The position numbers were made by a program, and so were the translations under genes. The notes below the pieces were generated by a model. It saw only the letters and a list, made by a program, of their open reading frames with translations. It was not told the DNA's origin and did not search any database. From contig CM034106.1 in NCBI GenBank assembly GCA_019914945.1, positions 11,408,501-11,472,500 of the forward strand: 64,000 nucleotides of DNA, given 5' to 3'. Origin of the DNA: Typha latifolia. Its lineage: Eukaryota > Streptophyta > Magnoliopsida > Poales > Typhaceae. This document shows, one piece after another, positions 47,701 through 61,348 of this stretch. The first letter of the stretch is position 1. Each line of letters starts with the position of its first letter.

Positions 47701-48555
47701 CGTGAGGCATGCTTAGTTGAAAGAGCCTCAGAGAGCTCCTTTCTTTGTGTTGGTTTCTCATATTTCGATTCCTCCGCATGGATCATAGGTTTTATCTCTG
47801 ACGGTAATGTATCCATACCCATTAAACGAGCAATAACACCTGGTCTCTTAGAACTGTCATTCATTCTGTTAGAGATCTGCTCATCTATCAGCATATTAAC
47901 CGGGGCTCCGCTGAGATAAAAGTTTGCTTTCGAATGATTCTTCGCATGACAAGAGTACTGCAGTTAGATATAGATCGGCATTATAAGGCAGTGAAGAAAA
48001 ATTCTCTGACATAAACTTAGCATCATTATGTGTGGCATCATAATCATGTCCTAGAAAGATCAGAAAATTCTTATAATTATTGCTTTATGGACAAATTAGG
48101 AAGAAAAAAAAGATCACCATGTCTCCAGTGTTCTTTCCCAAAACGAAAAGATGTTAAAAGCCCAACCCTTGGAACATACTACAGCCCCAGGCATATCACT
48201 GGTAAGAATGAGAAAATGAAATTTATCTAACTAATCATGCTAAAAGGATTAGTATTAGATAACTCACCGGAACATCCTCATGAATGACAGGGTAGCTCTG
48301 AGATGATTCCAAGGGGAAATCCAGACTATTCCTAGGAGCTTCAAGGCCTGCAAGGTGGGATCTTCATTGAACTAGTTCCAAGGACAAGAAATAAACCAGA
48401 CAAGTAGACACACAGAAAAGAAAAAAAAAAGTATTGAACTAAGCATCACAAAGTCTCAAATGTTGGGTTACCGCACCATCATTATGCCTCTTGTATGTCA
48501 ACTTCCGAGCTGTGATAGCTTGACCGAAGTCAAAGTATTGCAATATGCCGGCCAT
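44786..48555 (-). CDS. TRM/LONGIFOLIA-type protein (DUF3741 + DUF4378)
   Basis: Large basic, mostly disordered protein resembling the TON1-recruiting-motif superfamily, whose studied members organise cortical microtubules and cell shape. Five coding exons: 48477-48555, 48268-48347, 46221-47957, 45931-46096, 44786-45417, joining to 897 aa. The start MAGILQYFDFGQ is followed by ARKLTYKRHNDGLEAPRNSL, a usual opening. The VARLMGLD-type motif (DUF3741) is VIARLMGMDTLPSE at about 94-107. The C-terminal DUF4378 region begins ELIGLSEELEIG and includes HAKAYVRNILLMAGLYDG and LLFDLINEALPRAL. It ends near the stop with LDALGRELESEILEEL-like sequence. The exon 3 donor is uncertain: AAG|GCAAGC (a GC-AG intron) gives the usual ENPTEVPPSPAS continuation. 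A GT donor 18 bases further on would add six residues. Subfamily is not resolved. Confidence 0.85.
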
Positions 48556-49343
48556 CTCCTCGAGCGCGACTGGTATTCCTCTGTAGATTGATCAAGTATC
48601 TCTAGTAACCAAAATGTGAGTCATATAAACAGATTTTAAACCTGCAGAAGCATTTTAGAACACAGATGAGATCGACCAGTTAAAGAAACCTTAACACAAA
48701 CTCGTGTACGAAAGCAATGTGCCAGAAGAAAACTTTGGATCTAAATCCTTAAAAGACATCACGTATGGATGCAAAAGAAAAGTCACACGAAAAGCTGGGA
48801 AATCTAGAATTGAAGGATCAAAAATTGCACGCCCATTTTCATTAAAAAAAAATCACATTTTTTGATTGCATAATCAGGAGAAACGCCATCCAAACAAGCA
48901 AACCCGTACTTGTTTTCTTCGGAACCACTCCTCTCAGACAAAAAAGCAAACACCTTTCGAACACCGCAAGATCAACTGGATCGAGACCCTCGATAACATT
49001 CAACTGCAAAGCTTTTAGCATTACAACCCATGAGAAAGAAAGCAACTCCTGGAAAGGCGAAGCCTTTCCCTTTCGCTCTGTCGCTTTTAATTTTGTGCTT
49101 GTATTTATTCCCCCATCTGCCGTAGGAGAGAGGTGATTCGCTTCCCATTCTCGAATTCCGTCTTCTTTTACCGGGAACGGTAAAAGACGAAGAATTATTA
49201 GCGTCTTCTTTTTGATCTCTTCGCTTTCGAGACAGCTCAGGAAGGCGAGGAGGTTGGTTGGTGACTCGCTCTTTTCTTCTTCTTTTTTCCCTTTTTTTTA
49301 TTATTATAATTTCCCGGCACGAGGCTGCTCCATTTGGCGCCAT
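48556..49343 (-). other. 5' leader region of the TRM-like gene
   Basis: Probable 5' UTR, perhaps with one or more introns, between the TATA box near 49348 and ATG 48555. Open frames here start at ATGs upstream of the real start but show no family similarity. Pyrimidine runs on the minus strand at about 49270-49310 are typical of a leader. Confidence 0.4.
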
Positions 49344-49351
49344 TTTATATA
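49344..49351 (-). promoter_or_regulatory. TATA box of the TRM-like gene
   Basis: The minus strand reads TATATAAA in CGTTATATAAAATGG. Transcription would start near 49315. The nearest downstream coding gene is the TRM-like one. Confidence 0.5.
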
Positions 49352-49502
49352 ACGGTATTAGCCATTCGGAGAGAGTTTTAAATGGCGGCGCTCCTTTTAC
49401 TTAGTTATAGCCAGCCTCATGTGCTGGGATAGTGGGATGAGCTGTCACTTGGTAGGTTAAAAAAAAAAGATTAAAAAAATAATTACAATTAGACTCCATA
49501 TA

Positions 49503-49543
<41 letters not shown>

Positions 49544-52540
49544 CTCATTTATTTATTTTAGCCATATTAAACTCCACAGTTACATAAAATCTCATTGATA
49601 CTCCTTTATATTAGTCATCCATTTTATTTTTCTTTTTAAGGTCCAAGGATAGTGATATATTAAGTAGAAACCAAGTTACAATCAAGTTGTATATCTAACT
49701 ACTAGTTTTAGATAGTTTGAAAAGGGGTGCTCATTTAAAGATCATTAAGGGAGAACAGTAGCTAAGGGAAACCAAAAGAAAGTTAAAATAGCACAAATAA
49801 ATATATTTAGCGGTTTATGACCTAATATCATATTAGGTTGTTGTAAGGATTAGTGTATATATTCCTTAAACCTAATGGGTCATTTTATAGCATTGCTCAT
49901 TTTTTGTTTCACTTTGGATAACCACCCAAATCATTTCTATTTATTTACCTACGATTTTCTATAAATAGTATCTTTATAAACATGACCAAGTTGCTCAAGG
50001 GGAAGCTCAAAGGTTGTTGATCTACGCCACCAATTCTATTTTAACTTACCATCATAGTTGGATGGAATAATAATTATGAGAAGAAGAAAGCTCACTTGAG
50101 AGGCAAATCTTATCACCAAACTAGCTTTTATGCACTATACTTGTATGCTTCTAATGAAAGCTTAAATTATTATTCGATGCTGTCCTCCAAAAAGTTTGAT
50201 GGTACTTGGGAACCACAGACAATTTCATTGCATGGGGTGATATATTTTTTAATTTAGTTTAATGGCTCGGCGAGATAGTTTGGAATAATAGTTCGACGCT
50301 AAACACGGCTTGAAGCTTAGACAAGTCGACTTAGTACTTCTGTATTTACATAAGATTGACTTTTTACGCTGTCAATATTTAACTTTCAAACTCTGTGAAT
50401 GATTTTAACATAGAATCTTTGTTATTAAGAGTTTCTAAGTGATTAAAAATTTTGTTAGAGTAGTTGATAATAAGATAATTTGAAGCTTAAGTTAGATTTG
50501 GTAGAACAAATAAGTAATTAATTGCTTCTTATAGATTGAGGTGCAATCTCTTCACAGAATCTTATCTTCGTCCTTCATGATATACCATAAAAAAAATTGA
50601 GTATAATTGTACTGGCATATTTTATACATTAGAGAAGACATAGTAGCATTTCAGTGAGTTTTTAAATAATGCTTAACTTTTTTTTTTCTTTGTTTATAAA
50701 AGAGCTGAGATCCATTTTAGTAATGAACTTAATGTGTGAACCATAATAGTATATAATTTTTCGATTTTTTTCATAAATAAAATTAAAATACTAAAATATA
50801 CCTCAATACTGGGGTACTAATTTAAATAATTACCATTTAAGTGTACAAACATCAAAATATTTTTAAAATAATTTTAGAAAAATAAATACCTAGATGACAG
50901 TCTTATTGATAACAAAACTGAAGGAAAAAAAAAAAAAAAAAGTTTCCTTATCCAAATTGTCCTATAATTTTACATGGTTGAGATAAATGAAAAATAAAAA
51001 AAAATGTTGGAATATTCGATTAAGATCCATGGACCATATAAACAAAGGAGATGCTAGTGGAAGATAATAATGTACGTGAATGCCATAATCCTTCGTGGAT
51101 CTAACCAGGCACATGGCGAGGGCCCAGGAATCAATGCCACTCAGTTTCCAACACGTCATGCGATACCAGAATGAGAGGGACATGTACCCAAGACTTGGGA
51201 CTTAAAAAAGATTGAAAGAAAGGGTTTTAAATGGGGATAATTCGATGGGAAGTGGACAAAAATATAGCCTCCAATCTATCCCAGTTTCTAATTCTTTTTC
51301 TTTCTTTTTGGTTGATATATTGAACAAGTGAACCTAATTTGACGACTGAATCGGGTGACTTAATAAAAGAATGGGATTGGAATTTGGAAGTGGGGTTGTA
51401 TTTAAAGGACGGCGGAGAAGAGTGGATGTCTTTCAAATGGTTGGAAGCTGCTGTCACTTTTCCCAACTCCCCGCGCTGCTTGATGCCCTACCAGAACGTG
51501 AGTCATGTGAAGCCTGTTCGCTTTCACGATAAGCTGAGGACTACTACTTGTGCTAGGTGGTCCTCGTCTAACTCTGTAATGCTTGAGGTTAAATTCTGAA
51601 CTTAGTTAATTCATTTTTATTTTTATTTTTAAATTAAATTTAATTAGATATGAGGTCTTTAAACTCAAAGGAAATAAAATATTAGAGTGTAAACGTGATT
51701 TGATATAAAAAAGATAAAATTTATTTAGTTACTAAACTAGTTTAAGAATACTCAAAGTAAACAAGATCATTATATTTGTCACATTCTATTTTTACATGGG
51801 TCTCTTTTTAGTTGATATATTAACCTCCTCAATTATGTAAAACCTTCCAAATTCTCAATCATTAATTGGTCATGTTACGTGTTTAGCTATGTGGCCAACT
51901 TTATTGATTGTTCTTCTTTTTTTTTAAATTACCTTCATTTTAGTTCTTTTTATAAAAGGAGGAGGAGTAGGTTTACATATATGCAAAACAGAGGAGGTTT
52001 TTGTTTTCCGTAATATGTCTAAGATATAGGTTGTCATTTCTAAAAAGCCCAGCTATGAAAGAACCTTCCTCTCTCTGGGATAGTACCATCATGGGCAAGG
52101 GAGCTTTGGCATCAACTTCGCTTTAGTTTTGTCCACAAAACAGCTCCAACTATTTCGAGTACAATAATTACCATCAACAAGTTGTTCATGGGATATGCAG
52201 ACTAGCTCTGGTTGCAAAACAAGCCACGCTGCACCATGAACAAATAAGATAAGCCTGCTCAACTCCTAATCATTTGAGGACATCTTGTATTGATATTTTT
52301 GGTTTGTTATAGACCCTTCATTGATATAATAAATGGCTGTCATCCATGCATCAAAATTTCAAAACAACTAGAGCTTATATAGTTCGATCAGACTACAACC
52401 GCGAATGGGATTGGATTGCTTGCAATCACTTGACAAGTCAAATAGAAAGAACTCCTAAGAATGAAACTATTCAAGGTCAATATTTCACAGTGGTCACTGA
52501 ATTGTTAGCAAACATGAGTTGGTGGGGAAGATCAATGCTT
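49352..52540. other. AT-rich intergenic region
   Basis: No supported gene in 3.2 kb. It includes a TA run at about 49506-49541 and an A run near 50925-50941. Some frames of 60-90 codons exist, but none has recognisable content or splice partners. The end adjoining 52541 is probably 3' UTR of the NTPase gene. Confidence 0.5.
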
Positions 52541-55508
52541 CTACAACATGTCCGCCAACTGTCGGTAGATATTCTCTCTTATCGTATCTCTGTTTCCTGT
52601 ATTTAACGTGAACAGAGCAGCTCCAGGATGGTTCCTCAATCTCGCTACTGCATAGCACGAAACACATCGATTTCAGACAGTGGTAAAGCAAAGAATTTTT
52701 GTTAGGGGAGCTAAAATAATCAAGCACTATTAGGATTTGAAGACAAAAAAATCAACATATTCATCTACCTCTGGAAGCTTATAACTGGCCTTAGTTTGAA
52801 AAATGAAAAAACTATAAATAGCACAGAAATAAAGGAATGACTTTCAAACTCGTAATAAATTATTAAGCAACTTTTTTCCTTTCTCCTCTTCAAGAATACA
52901 CAGTTAACAAAAGAAGAGGGAAATCCATGGAGGAACATTATTCTTTAATTCCTCCTATGTAGATAGCATATCAAAGGTAAATTTCAGGTTTCTCTTAACT
53001 CAGGTTCAGGGAAGACATGCTTAATCTTAACATTCCATATAGCAAAATGTGAAGCCTGTGTTGCAATGGTAAAAGTAGTACAGCGACTTCAGGTCTTGGG
53101 AAGAAGAAAGGAAAATATAAGCATGTTGATGTCATGTCAATATGTGATAACTAAAGATGAGAATCATGTATATGTGCAACTAAATTGATCTAAAATTAAA
53201 TTATCTTGAAAGTTTCTGCCTCAAGTGATTCACTTATATTTGGCATGAGGGGCAAGAATACCCAAGCTCATCACATTTCATGACTGCTTACCATAAGATG
53301 ATAAAGGTCGACACAAACAAAACCATCCTACAAATGGAACCTAAGCAGCCACAAACAAGATGTGAACAGTCCCTATAATCTAATCCAAAATTCTTAGCAG
53401 CAAAGAAAGACAAAAGAACTACCGTGAAGTTTTGATACTGCTTTCTCCTGTTCCTTATTTTCTTTACTTTTTCTGCTGCGGGGGGGTTAGAGGCATGACG
53501 CAGAGCTATGTTGATATAACGACTGAGAAGTTTGTTAACATGAACCAACCATATCTCGAGCAATCAAGATTATGGAGGACAGCATATCGCAATTCACAAG
53601 CAGAAGCTTTCATCGGATAATAAAATAAATAGAAAGTTCTGATTGGTGGCAAGAACATAGAGGTATAGAGCTGAGATGTAACAGTTGTGGACATTCACAA
53701 TGGTGATGATGTACAAAAGATAAGAAATATCAACCAGCATAACACAATAACTAGGAGTCCATCCGTGATTAAGCATAGACTTTTCATCAAGTTACTAAAT
53801 GAGGAAAAGAGAGTACCCCCAGGGATGTCCCGTCCAAATTTCGGTATAGGTATGGATGCCAGAATAGGAATGTCGGATTCAAGAACTTTCAGAACAGCGG
53901 GGAAAAATGCTGAACTGAAGAACTCCATTTTACCCACTTCATCAATGACAAAGAGATCCGTGTCCTCTTTTACCTGATATTACAACATGTAATTTGCAGT
54001 TGATCAGCTTCTCTAACCATCAATATGGTTTCCAGCATCCCATGCTGGTCACGGTGAACCACAGTGGAGCAATAGGGTTCTATTTGATCAAGGTGCATCC
54101 TGATACACATTGTTCGGAAATACTATGCAAAGATCTTATGAGCAAGAAGTATCCCAGTAAAGGCATTACTCGGCTTCTGGTATACTTGAGTAATTTAAAC
54201 CTAGGAAACACTGCTTACCTGCAACTCAGGCAATGCCAGTGATTCAAATGATGCCACATCTACTTTGTACTTTCCGACGGTAGGCCATCTGAGAGACTCT
54301 GTGCTACAATTTAAAGAATAAATAAGTTAATTCCAAGGGAGAAATTCAGCTCTTTGTGACAAAGAAAAGATACAAAGTATCTAGAAGGACTTACTGCAAA
54401 AGGCACAAAGATGGATAAAAATCGCGTATGAAGCACTAGCAACATCATATAAAGAATATTCAACAGTTAAGAGAGCTCATTGTGGTGCATAATTTCAATC
54501 CATCTATACCTTTTTTAGACTACTATTTGATTCAGTTTAGGCTTACTGTTTAACACTCTAATTCTAGCCTACCAAAAATAACTTAACTTTTTATTTTTTG
54601 CTTCATTTTTTGAAATTAGAAAGTCACTACACTGAAATCAGGCGTTCCATTGAACTCCACTCAAACACACTCTAAACCGAATTGAAATTCTAATGCCTAT
54701 CAGTACTATGTTGCTTGAGGGAAATACCAAAGATAACCTTTATCATCTTTAAATCTAGTCTACATGGCATGGGCAGACACGAAGTCAATATATACTAACT
54801 TGTATTTCTCCAAGGATCAACATGACAATAGTCAATTAAACGTACCGAGATGAGATTTTACTATAAAGGACTAGATTAAGGCCCAGCTAAGAATGATGTT
54901 TAGCAAAGATCTAACTGGATTCAAGTTGGGTGGGCAAAGATACGTTCTTTTCCAAGAAGAGATGTCATACATTTGAGGAAACCTCAGTTCGTATCAGCCA
55001 TTAAATCAGTAATACAATCGCAGGATCAGAAAGATAAGAAGAAGAAGAAAGAAGAGACCTTGAAACTTTGGAGGAGGCCAGGGGACAACGTCGACCGTCC
55101 ATAGTGACGACCTCGAAGCCAACCCTCTCGGAACCCTCTCTAACCTCCCCTACCACGCCATGAGAGAGAGAGGCAGAGAGAGAGAAAGTACGAAAGGTAA
55201 GTTTAGGGCAAATAAAAAAGAAAGAGAAGAGGAGAGCAAGTGAGAGATAAAGAGAAGTACGGGTGTAGAATCCATGGATATTGAGGTGAGGGTGCGAAGC
55301 CCTCAAGCTTTCCAAAACTCGCATCACCAGCGTCGTCTTCCCCACTCCCTATCCCATTTCCGCAACATAGATATCGTTCAGAAATGCACATCTCTTCCTT
55401 GTTGTACCAGTAAAAGTAGGGTTTTGATCAGAAGAAAGAGAGAGAGATGGGAAGCTTACTTACCGGGGGACCCGTGACGAGGAAGCATCTGCTTGGAGAG
55501 GCGGCCAT
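52541..55508 (-). CDS. NTPCR-like: THEP1/NTPCR-type nucleoside-triphosphatase
   Basis: Small P-loop NTPase homologous to archaeal THEP1 and human NTPCR, which hydrolyse nucleoside triphosphates to diphosphates; physiological role unclear. Six exons (-): 55464-55508, 55261-55348, 55059-55149, 54219-54303, 53817-53973, 52541-52647, joining in frame to 190 aa, the same length as I recall for human NTPCR. Walker A GPPGVGKTT spans residues 13-21 and is split by the first intron. Conserved blocks are GFYTREVREGSERVGFEVVT, RWPTVGKYKVDVASFE, and the Walker B segment LFVIDEVGKMEFFS (Asp at about 114). PIPKFGRDIPGVARLRNHPG crosses the last junction. The last intron is 1.17 kb and the final exon is short. 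Start ATG 55508 lies in CGCCATGGCC. All required motifs are present, so the gene should be functional. Confidence 0.92.
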
Positions 55509-57014
55509 GGCGTGGATTTTTTGGGTCTCGGATCCGTGGATCGATGCTTTCTTTTTCTTTTCTCTCCAAACCTTAATTATAATTATTAGTTAACTATTAA
55601 AAAAATATCATGATTATGTAAATAACACTCAAACAGCACTCTCTCGAGAGTGCGCTTAACTGTGGTTTATGTACGTTTTCTAATCTCAAACAAAAAAAAC
55701 TTGTGATAAAATTATTACACCCCCATTCTTACATATATATGCATAAATAGTTTATTCATGCTTCAGACTTATACACCAACTAAATAAAATACACAAAAGA
55801 TGAGTAAAAATCAAGCTACACGAGAGTTCAACAATATCTATGAACAGTATCATGTAAATTTTTTTACAATTTAAATATATTTAATTTATTTATTAATAAT
55901 AGATTGATTGCACTTTATTAAAAGTAAAATATACATAAATTATGAACAGAATATAATCACTCAATTTTATATGCTAAATTAAAAAGTATAAGCAGTCAGT
56001 GTCACACAAGAAACTGAAGATATCAGTTAACTTAGCTAAATGCTTCCAAACATTTCACAGTACAAAAGCATTTGGACCACCTATAAACCAACTCACGTTT
56101 GCCCTGTGCCAATATTTGTATGTATCAAGGGAACGGCTTAACATATAACAAAGCGTAAAGATCTGGGAATAGACTAACTAGCACTTTGAAGAGAGAAATC
56201 TAGTGAGTTTATCAGTACGAGAAGTATTTCACTTCAAACAACCAATCTAACGTACATAGCGACTTGGTGAAATGTTAAAAAAATGAGTGAATCACACACG
56301 ACATATAATGTCAAACTTGGAATACCAGTAGTTACTATCATCAAATTTTATTGTTAGCTAATGAAGACAAACCTGTCAAAATCCACAGTCCACACTACAG
56401 CATATCAAAAGCTTCCATCTACCTCAAATTCAATGCATGCGTACAAAATGTCAAAAGGTCAACATGTCTAGATCAATAACCAACTGCTAAATTACTTGGT
56501 GCTCTTGAAAAGTCTAGGCATAAAGTGCACAAATCAGAAAGCACATAAACATTACAAGGTAAATAGATTCAACAGCTACAACAACATAGCTTAACCAATA
56601 AGTAGAGTTAAAAAGTCTATTCTAGAATGAATAACTCGCGATTTCAGTCCAACATAAGGTGGAGTAACAAAATTTTCACATTTTCCACATCCAAAAGAGA
56701 GAGAGAGAGAGAGGCAGAGAAGTAAATAGAACAGGATAAACTGCAGCAGACGACAATGGCATCCCATCAGAGGCCTCTGATCAGCATTAAGCAAACAAAA
56801 GAACATAAGTCTTACATGAGGGGTACTAGCACTTAAATTACACAGCTTTTTTCTACATCAGCTAAAGGGGTAAAAAAACAAAAAGAAACAAAGGACTCTA
56901 CTTGTACTTTGTCATTTCTCCAAGTCTATCCCTCCTTTCAGAAGAACAAAAGAGACTACTAAACTAAAGTGCTCTAAGCCCCCCACTTGTTACACCTAGA
57001 TTGCCAGTTCCTAT
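55509..57014. other. Intergenic region between NTPase and HMGB genes
   Basis: AT-rich, no supported gene. The last few hundred bases before 57015 are probably 3' UTR of the HMGB gene. A short GA run lies near 56697-56712. Confidence 0.5.
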
Positions 57015-58054
57015 TTACTCTTCATCATCCTCTTCCTGCAAGCGCAAAAGATCAAACCAAATTTTAGGAATAAATCTATGAAAAATATACTTGCTTAGAC
57101 TAACAAATTAGGACTTGAGCATAGAGAAGCAAGTGTTCACCTCTGCACCACCTTCTTCTTCCTCGTCCTCGACCTCGGACTTGGACTTGTCAGATCCTTC
57201 CTCCTCCTCTTCTTCAGCACTAGCATTCTCTCCGCCACCGCCCTCGGCCTAATTTCCGACAACAAGGATATAATGATTGATTGACCAGCACAAATCACAT
57301 GGCAATCCTTAGCAATTGCATTACCTTTTTATTGTATGCAGCCATGCTTTTCTCATAGTCAGACTTGCGCTTGGCTGCCTTTGCTTGGTAAGGAGCCTTA
57401 TCCTGTGATTTTGGATAAAGGAGTATTAGGAATTTTAACATATGACATAACAGTAAATTTCCATAGCGGAAAAAACTACTCACAGCCTCGGACATCGTTT
57501 TCCACTTGGCCCCACCGGCTTTGCTAACCTAATTTAAGATAATGAGAACTATAAGCATAAAAAGGCGTCATCTTTGATAAGGAAAGAGAACCCCACAAAA
57601 AAAAAAAGTGAGGAGAAGATATAGCTGCTTACAACGGAGACGAGCTTGTTGTTAGGATTCTTTTCCTGGAATTGCTTCCTGAACTCCTCCCTTCGCATAA
57701 AACAACAGAAAACTTAGCAAAACTACTCAGTTAAAATTTGTAATCGCAAAATAGACCCCCAAAAAGAAGAGAATAGATAGAAATTCCGGGCTTACATGAA
57801 GACGAAGAAGGCGCTCGGAGGCCTCTTGGGCTTGTTAGGATCCTTGCCGAGATTCTTCTCTCTCTTCGACGGCTTCTTCCCGACCGCACCAGCGGCCTTC
57901 CGCTTCACAGAGAGCCTTCAAGGAACCAAAAGCGGTCAAATCTTAAAACCGCTAGATCTAAAAAACATACAGACCTAGAAAATCAAACAAGAGAACAAAC
58001 TCACTTGGTATCATCCTTCTTCGACGTTCCCGCCTTAGATTTGTCCCCTTTCAT
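57015..58054 (-). CDS. HMGB: High-mobility-group B protein (HMGB)
   Basis: Nuclear architectural DNA-bending protein with one HMG box. Seven coding exons (-): 58005-58054, 57796-57915, 57633-57690, 57484-57528, 57325-57402, 57141-57248, 57015-57035, joining in frame to 159 aa. The N terminus is Lys-rich. The HMG box covers about residues 42-115: DPNKPKRPPSAFFVFMEEFR, NPNNKLVSVVSKAGGAKWK, APYQAKAAKRKSDYEKSM. A Gly-rich hinge then leads to a Glu/Asp-rich tail ending EEDDEE. This basic-box-acidic layout matches the plant HMGB1/2/3 group. The last coding exon adds only six residues and the stop. A 5'-UTR intron fits 58063-58148 (donor GAG|GTATGT, acceptor CTTACAG), ending eight bases before the ATG. 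Confidence 0.95.
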
Positions 58055-58158
58055 CGCGTAAACTGTAAGAGAACACCAATCTACGTGAGAATAAAGTGGA
58101 GATCGAAGAGAAATCGATAGAATACCGGAAAAATAGAGGGGTACATACCTCGGAGTTC

Positions 58159-58182
58159 GGGTTAGGGTTAGGGTTAGGGTTT
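58159..58182 (-). promoter_or_regulatory. Telomere-motif run (telo-box) in the HMGB leader
   Basis: The plus strand shows four consecutive GGGTTA/GGGTTT units; the minus strand reads AAACCCTAACCCTAACCC. It lies about 10 bases upstream of the inferred 5'-UTR donor, so it is probably transcribed. Telo-boxes are known in plant genes for translation and chromatin proteins. A longer run than the usual single box is notable. Confidence 0.6.
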
Positions 58183-58344
58183 GGAACAGAGAGCGATAGG
58201 AAAGGCAAAGTATAGCGAGAGAAACAGAGAGAGAGAGAGAGAAACAAGGGCGGTGTAAGGAGATACGCAATTACGGATACGAGTTTGGTAGTCACTATTC
58301 GCCACATGGAAGGAAACGATATTTTGGGAGGGATACGATAAAAA

Positions 58345-61300
58345 ATAAATATATAATAGTGCCACGTTGGCGATCCGTGAGATCTGCTCTTATTCGCTCC
58401 TCTTTACGATTCCTAGTTCCGGTTGTTAACCCCTCATTGACGAATATATACAAATATTTTTGTATATAAATATTTCTAATAAAAATATTTTTGTATATTC
58501 ATAATATACAAAAATATTCATACACAAATAAATATTCATATAAAATTTTTTCTAATAATTTTGTAGGATACCTCCAGTATACACCTTTATTATTTTTTTT
58601 AAATACATATTGATCATTTAAACTCTAAAAACCGTTTATATCCTCCGATAGTACTAACAGAAAATATTAAATAATTATTTCATTCCTAATTTTATGTATT
58701 TATAATCTTGTTTGAGTAAAAGAAAAGATAGACAAATGGAAGGAGAGAAGAGATAAGTGAGAACAATTGTAGAAAAAACTTAGTAAGAAAACACAGAGAA
58801 AAGATAAATTTTATCAAATTATAATTAAGCTTATCGTATGAAATAATTTAAATAATCTAATTTAGCATAGGAAAAAAAGATAAGCCGTGGTCGGCGAGCA
58901 TGCATTTAATTTGAGAAACAGCATGAGATTAAAAAGTAAATTAAAAAAAAAATCCCGATTCATATTCTGTGGGCAGCAATGTTTGCGCTGTTTGTGTTAT
59001 AACCAGAGGAGACATCAGGTTCTGAGCACAAAAAATCCTCAACTTCTCTTGTTGTTTGTTTTGTCTTTGCTTCATTACATAACAAGAATCACACCTTTTG
59101 GTGCAGAAACAGGATATATATAATAAGCTGTGGCTTTGTACGTTGAGTTTTTGACACAGCTGCGAATATCTTCTGCTATCAATGTTGAACTCTAGAGAGA
59201 AGAAAGCCATCTCTTCTTTGGCGTAGAATTAAAACCTCACTATCTCTTCGACTGGATTGGCTTTCTGAACTCATGAAAAAGATGGTTCTTATTTACGTAG
59301 CAAAAGCATCCAGGTTGTATGTATGCAAACCTCATTTTGCATGCTGTGAGAAAAATCGAGCTCAGTGCCCAACATTCTCCTGGGACAAAGCTGGTTGGTT
59401 GTATGCTGCTAGCTGCCGAGGCTGCCACAGCTTCTAACTGTGAGAAATGCTTAACTTTTCAAGTGGCTTCAATGCTGTTTCTTCTTATAAGGACAAACAG
59501 TATCAAAGCCTTAATCCCAGTAACAAGTATATAATTGGATATGAGATGAGACTCATGTCGTTAGAAAAATGATTGACATTTGTGAACACAAACCACAGTT
59601 TTTACCTTCCGGAGTAAATTAGTAACTGTTCCACGTCACTTATTACTTGACACGTCGGAAGCCACCGGAAAAAAAAAAAAACGAATATATCCAACCGACG
59701 AAGCACTAGATTGTTTCACACATAACTTGCCTACCAATTTGGCAGTTTGGACTTTGGACTAAGTATAGCTCCCAAGAGTCGACATCACAACTCTGCTAGA
59801 GCACGTGACTCTCGCAGAAAAATACACCACGAGGTCCCATGCCTCGTGACAAATTGCACACCGAATACGTACCACCTCCTTCTTATATGCATAAAATTAC
59901 TACTTGATTATTTTAATTCTTTGTGCCAATTCGTTCCCTATATTTATGACTCACCGTTCTATTTGTCATACAAATAGTAATTTGTTATATTTATTATAAC
60001 ATAGTATGTTTGGCGCTCAATTAAAAGAGTATATTAATCAAGACAGAAACTCTAATGGATGCAAACTGGCTCGCCGAGATTTCCGGTCAAAAATATACAA
60101 TCTAAAGGAAATAGTGCGCTTGAAACATACACGACCACATCGTCTTCTAGATTCGGACAAAATTATTTTGTTAATATATTCAAATCGACGTACGTAGACT
60201 ATCCTCGACCAAATCTAATATTTAATTTGCTTAAGAATGAAATTATTTATGCGATTGAGACTTGGCCTTCGACTTTTCATGAGTGGGCAAACTTTGTCAA
60301 GATTCTTTGACCAAATGAACGTTCGTATTAATTAATACGAAATAATTTTTTCCTCTCTAGATCAGCTATTTTTAACGCATAAATGCAAAATTATATATAT
60401 ATATATATATATATAGCATTACTTTTTTTTTCCCCTCAATTTTTAAGAATAAAACTTATATAAGTATATTCCTTTGTTTGGTAAGCCTACCAACACACTA
60501 AAGCTCATAAATAATATTGATGCCAAGATGTAATGATCTCATCCAACCAAAGTTTCCTCTCTCTTAATTGCTTCCACTGGCATCCACCATCTCCTTCCCC
60601 AATCCCTTTATCCTCCTCCATCCAATTCCACACCTATCCCCAGTCCCCTCCCCTATTCTGGTCCTTATTCACATTCTTTTATCTATTCGTGCTCTAATAT
60701 GCATGCTATGGAGGTCTCCTGGATCTATCTCGTTGCGTTCCTATCTAATAGACAGACATATAGTAGGAAATAGTTAAGGGGGGTTTATGTGAAAAATAGT
60801 AGGATGTTTTTATAATTATGAAAAAGAAGGGTTGTATTAAGAAATAGTGAAAAGAAAGGTGCAAACTGTAATAAACGTATAGCACAGGGTGTTGGATGAA
60901 AAAGGAAGAGCTAAAATGGAAAAGCTTTATTCGTTTCCTTTCGAATAAGAGGCGAGGGGATGGTTGGGACCCTCTTTCGATACTACATTTACATCATCGC
61001 ATTGACTTGGGGCCGGAGATAGAAAGAGAGATTGATGAGATGGAAACCTTTTCATCTATGGAAAGAGAAAGGGACGCACACTGCACTGGCCACTGCGCAG
61101 AGGAAATTTGCCCGCGGTTTTCTCTCTCCTCTTCCGCATCCTCCTCATCCTCTCCCTTCTTTGTCTTCTCTTTCCCTCTCCTCCCACCTCGCGGGAAAGG
61201 AAAGTGATAAGCTTTCTACAGAGAGAGAGGGGAGAGAGAGGGTGAGCGAAAAGTTCGCTTTCTAGAGACTGCAAGGTCCGGTTTTTAATGAAGTGAGAGA

Positions 61301-61348
61301 GAAAAGGGTGAAGGTAGAGAGAGAAAGTTCCCAGCTTTCTATTTTCCC
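58345..61348. other. AT-rich intergenic region upstream of the kinase gene
   Basis: No supported gene. A mildly less AT-rich stretch at about 58960-59540 is open in short frames but shows no family similarity. A TA run is at about 60392-60415. From about 60900 the DNA becomes GA-rich with CTCCTC tracts, typical of a plant promoter. Confidence 0.5.

Noticed and set aside
48972..49343. 123-codon Lys/Arg-rich minus-strand frame upstream of the TRM-like gene
   Set aside because: Its ATG is at the TATA box, so it would lie upstream of or at the transcription start; no family similarity.
59490..59520. AGTATCAAAGCC resembling a copia-type primer-binding site
   Set aside because: Only a partial match to the usual TGGTATCAGAGC; no long terminal repeat or gag/pol similarity on either side.
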